The notes beneath the pieces were generated by a model. That model did no database searches and was not told the origin of the DNA. It saw only the letters and a list, made by a program, of their open reading frames with translations. The translations under genes and the position numbers were made by a program. From positions 8,389 through 14,515 of the forward strand of contig DENA01000015.1 of NCBI GenBank assembly GCA_002359465.1: DNA of 6,127 nt. The letters run 5' to 3'. Below are positions 5,959-6,127 of this stretch, one piece after another; position 1 is the first letter of the stretch; every line of letters starts with the position of its first letter. This stretch comes from Ruminococcaceae bacterium UBA2656 (GTDB taxonomy: Bacteria > Bacillota > Clostridia > Oscillospirales > Acutalibacteraceae).

Positions 5959-6127
5959 TTATTTATAACCCAGTCTTTGGGAAATCTGACGGGCACAGGA
6001 CTGCACATCTTTTGCGACGGCTTCGATATTTTCCATTGGCAGCCTTGCTGTTGGGGCCGACACGCTGATTGCCGCCACCGGCTGATTCATATGGTTAAAA
6101 ATAGGAGCCGCAACGCAGCGCAATTAG
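5959..6127 (-). CDS. IclR-family transcriptional regulator, C-terminal fragment with in-frame stop at the window edge
   Basis: The last 54 codons before TAA 5961-5959 read LRCVAAPIFN, then QPVAAISVSAPTARL, and end in a helix finishing RLGYK. That is the end of the IclR effector-binding domain: the RC-AAP-F strand, the AAISVS-P strand and the terminal helix. IclR proteins bind small acids or aromatics and control neighbouring catabolic operons as dimers or tetramers, so this is the likely local regulator acting at the repeats just downstream. The N-terminal helix-turn-helix lies outside the window. Immediately before the LRC segment, in the same frame, is a TAA (6126-6124). It would separate this piece from the rest of the gene, implying a pseudogene, a frameshift nearby, or a sequence error at a contig end. 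Family assignment is good; intactness cannot be judged. Confidence 0.7.

Noticed and set aside
1..6127. CRISPR array, tRNA, rRNA, insertion sequence or prophage attachment site
   Set aside because: No regularly spaced repeats, RNA-like folds, transposase coding or terminal inverted repeats were seen on either strand. The sequence is almost fully occupied by metabolic genes.

Overview
The window is a compact operon-like block read entirely on the minus strand, so transcription runs from high to low coordinates. Base composition is close to 50% GC by eye. Shine-Dalgarno sites are strong and purine-rich (AGGAGG or GGAGAGGAG types), all chosen starts are ATG, and the intergenic gaps are short. 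The proteins resemble those of anaerobic Firmicutes (Clostridia): a two-[4Fe-4S] ferredoxin and a central-carbon route with no oxygenase. This placement is an inference; no rRNA or other marker gene is present. The window may be a whole short contig, because genes run off or break at both ends.

Layout in transcription order: (1) the C-terminal end of an IclR-family regulator (6127-5959), with an in-frame stop at the window edge; (2) a 91-bp regulatory gap holding a near-identical 16-bp direct repeat with palindromic character, probably the operators of the operon; (3) a quinolinate phosphoribosyltransferase-like (NadC/ModD-like) protein whose acid-binding residues are altered; (4) a MoCF/CinA-like molybdopterin-binding-fold protein with an unrecognised N-terminal domain and a His-rich tail; (5-7) a 2-oxopent-4-enoate hydratase-type protein, an acylating acetaldehyde dehydrogenase and a 4-hydroxy-2-oxovalerate aldolase; (8) a 125-bp gap with a possible 25-codon ORF; (9) a ferredoxin with a BFD-like [2Fe-2S] domain; (10) the first 223 residues of a protein that looks distantly LarA-like (nickel-pincer racemase superfamily). 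The last two genes overlap by ATGA.

Together, genes 5-7 form the classical lower meta-cleavage module: 2-oxopent-4-enoate to 4-hydroxy-2-oxopentanoate, then pyruvate plus acetaldehyde, then acetyl-CoA and NADH. Here the module has no ring-cleavage dioxygenase, decarboxylase partner or hydrolase beside it. Instead it is embedded with redox and nucleotide-cofactor-like proteins. The most interesting reading, which is inference, is an anaerobic catabolic operon whose front-end chemistry uses the ferredoxin and the LarA-like protein, while the NadC-like and CinA-like proteins make or handle a pyridine-nucleotide-type cofactor or substrate.
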